Shown here piece after piece: positions 6,421 through 7,532 of a DNA stretch of 7,532 nt. The notes under the pieces were generated by a model. The model did no database searches. It was not told the DNA's origin and saw only the letters and a program-made list of their open reading frames with translations. Source of the stretch: Coriobacteriales bacterium (GTDB taxonomy: Bacteria; Actinomycetota; Coriobacteriia; Coriobacteriales; UBA8131); NCBI GenBank assembly GCA_031286975.1, contig JAITTM010000101.1:1-7532 (forward strand), written 5' to 3'. The position numbers and the translations under genes were made by a program. How positions within the stretch are numbered: the stretch's first letter is position 1; every line of letters begins with the position of its first letter.

Positions 6421-7259
6421 AAGGCACCCGCAAAGCGCAGCACCAGCGTTGCCGTGCCCGCCACCAATATCAGCGAATCGCAGCGATCCAAAAAACCGCC
6501 GTGCCCCGGCAGCAGGTTGCCGGAGTCTTTGTGTCCCGTGCTGCGCTTGATGCGCGACTCCACCAGATCGCCCAGGATGCCAAAGCAGCCGCAGGCGACA
6601 CCGCCCACAACCGCCCAGCCCCACGCAAGCGAGATGCCAGGCACCAGCGGTATCGCACACCAGATGCCCACCGAGGCCACCAAGCCCGCGATAAAGCCCT
6701 CCCAGGATTTATTGGGCGAGATGCGCGGCGCCATCTTATGCTTGCCGAGCTTCGACCCAAAGAAGAACGCGAAGGTGTCGTTTCCCCAGACGCTCAGCAG
6801 GATGATCACCACCACGAGCCCACCCCAGAACCCCGGCAGCGCCTCGCGCATGACCACGAGCGCCCCCAGCATCAGCCCGGTATACAGTGCCCCAAAGACC
6901 GTGATGGCAACATCGGTGATGCGCGCATGCGGCCAGAACACATACCAGACCAGCAGCGCTGTGGCAAAGAGCGAGGTCAGTGAGAGCACGCCGTTAAAGC
7001 GCCACAGCGCATACGACACCGGATACAGTGTCGCCGCTATGGTGCCGATCAACTCATTGGGAAGCTTTGCGTCCGCGCGCAACATGGCATAGAACTCAAA
7101 GGCACACAGGCCGCTGAGTGCCGCCACCACCAGCATCGTGGTGATGTCGCTGATAAGCACCATCGCAATCACACTGATCGAGAACGCCGCGGCGGTGGCC
7201 ACGCGCGTCATGAGTCCTGAGCTCTTCTGCCTGTGCTGTATGTCGCTACTCTCTTCCAA
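6417..7259 (-). CDS. cdsA: Phosphatidate cytidylyltransferase (CDP-diacylglycerol synthase)
   Basis: It makes CDP-diacylglycerol from phosphatidic acid and CTP in the cytoplasmic membrane, the branch point to all phospholipids. The 280 residues are mostly hydrophobic membrane segments with a conserved C-terminal half. That half has a GNDTFAFFFGSKLGKHKMAP stretch (159-178) and SPNKSWEG (181-188). It ends with the CDS family signature between S235 and D261: SRIKR, then K244-D245, LLPGHGGF, and DRCD. The Cys at 260 takes a place usually held by Leu, Ile, Val, Met, Phe or Thr. The start is a TTG at 7259, two bases after the uppS stop and preceded by a GGCGGGG run at a workable distance. An ATG at codon 17 (7211) is the alternative and would still keep the first membrane helix. 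The end overlaps dxr as ATGA. The gene pair uppS-cdsA is very common in bacteria. Function is secure; the start is moderately so. Confidence 0.95.
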   Translation of the reverse strand: MEESSDIQHRQKSSGLMTRVATAAAFSISVIAMVLISDITTMLVVAALSGLCAFEFYAMLRADAKLPNELIGTIAATLYPVSYALWRFNGVLSLTSLFATALLVWYVFWPHARITDVAITVFGALYTGLMLGALVVMREALPGFWGGLVVVIILLSVWGNDTFAFFFGSKLGKHKMAPRISPNKSWEGFIAGLVASVGIWCAIPLVPGISLAWGWAVVGGVACGCFGILGDLVESRIKRSTGHKDSGNLLPGHGGFLDRCDSLILVAGTATLVLRFAGAL

Positions 7260-7261
7260 AA

Positions 7262-7532
7262 TCAGACCCCGCCAAACCTGCGTTCACGTTTCTGATAGGC
7301 AAGGATAGCCCTTAACAGCTCGTATTTGTCAAAATCCGGCCAAAGTGTGGGCGTGATGTAAAGTTCGCTGTAGGCAATCTGGAACAAAAGAAAGTTTGAA
7401 AGGCGGTATTCGCCACTCGTGCGGATGAGCAAGTCGGGGTCGGGTATGCCTGCTGTGTCCAGATATGCCGAGAAGGCCGTGGCATCCAAGGCATCGATAT
7501 CCTCCCTGCTCAAGCGCCCCTCCTTGGCCTCG
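7262..7532 (-). CDS. uppS: Isoprenyl transferase / undecaprenyl diphosphate synthase, C-terminal part
   Basis: Only the last 89 residues are in the window; the frame is open through the right edge, so the gene begins outside. It carries the C-terminal signature of cis-prenyltransferases: [19 protein letters not shown], followed by [17 protein letters not shown] and the closing RERRFGG. The Arg and Ser residues of [11 protein letters not shown] correspond to the diphosphate-binding residues, and the Glu of SELY to a magnesium-coordinating residue of E. coli UppS. The enzyme lengthens farnesyl diphosphate with isopentenyl diphosphate to the C55 carrier used in peptidoglycan synthesis; actinobacteria may have related enzymes of other chain length, which cannot be told from this end. 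Its neighbours dxr and ispG supply the isoprenoid building blocks. It is the most upstream gene seen of the operon, so the operon promoter lies outside the window. Confidence 0.93.
   Translation of the reverse strand, partial: EAKEGRLSREDIDALDATAFSAYLDTAGIPDPDLLIRTSGEYRLSNFLLFQIAYSELYITPTLWPDFDKYELLRAILAYQKRERRFGGV

Noticed and set aside
6421..6660. Upstream extension of dxr by 80 codons
   Set aside because: The added residues lie wholly within the conserved 3' end of cdsA and do not resemble a Dxr N-terminus; the ATG at 6420 fits the ATGA overlap.

Overview
The window looks like bacterial chromosome, most likely a moderately high-GC actinobacterium. Coriobacteriia is my best guess, from the gene order and the protein style; this is an inference, not a database result. 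Every gene I can support lies on the minus strand, so transcription runs from right to left.

Right and centre (7532 down to 1060): a tightly packed six-gene block in the order uppS (5' part missing) > cdsA > dxr > rseP > ispG > proS. Gaps are 2 nt (uppS-cdsA), a 4-nt ATGA overlap (cdsA-dxr), a 4-nt ATGA overlap (dxr-rseP), 1 nt (rseP-ispG) and 57 nt (ispG-proS), so it reads as one operon. It joins two steps of the MEP isoprenoid pathway (Dxr, IspG) to a consumer of their product (UppS, the undecaprenyl carrier lipid for cell-wall synthesis), to phospholipid synthesis (CdsA), to an intramembrane site-2 protease (RseP) and to prolyl-tRNA synthetase. No terminator is visible behind proS.

Left (908 down to 1): after a 151-nt intergenic stretch with a candidate promoter, a separate gene begins and leaves the window at its left edge. 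It encodes a membrane-anchored extracellular sensor domain of double-Cache type; the output domain lies outside the window. Its DNA is visibly less GC-rich than the operon (about 48% in the first 60 bases against about 62% in a sampled 60-base stretch of rseP).

The operon itself is familiar housekeeping. The most unusual item is a block of about 80 residues inside RseP, between the HExxH helix and the next conserved membrane segment, that reads like a winged-helix domain on the cytoplasmic side. Smaller oddities are a divergent N-terminal SMTNT-type motif in IspG, a Trp in motif 3 of prolyl-tRNA synthetase, and a dyad between the -35 and -10 elements of the sensor gene's candidate promoter. 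I saw no mobile element, CRISPR array, tRNA or rRNA.
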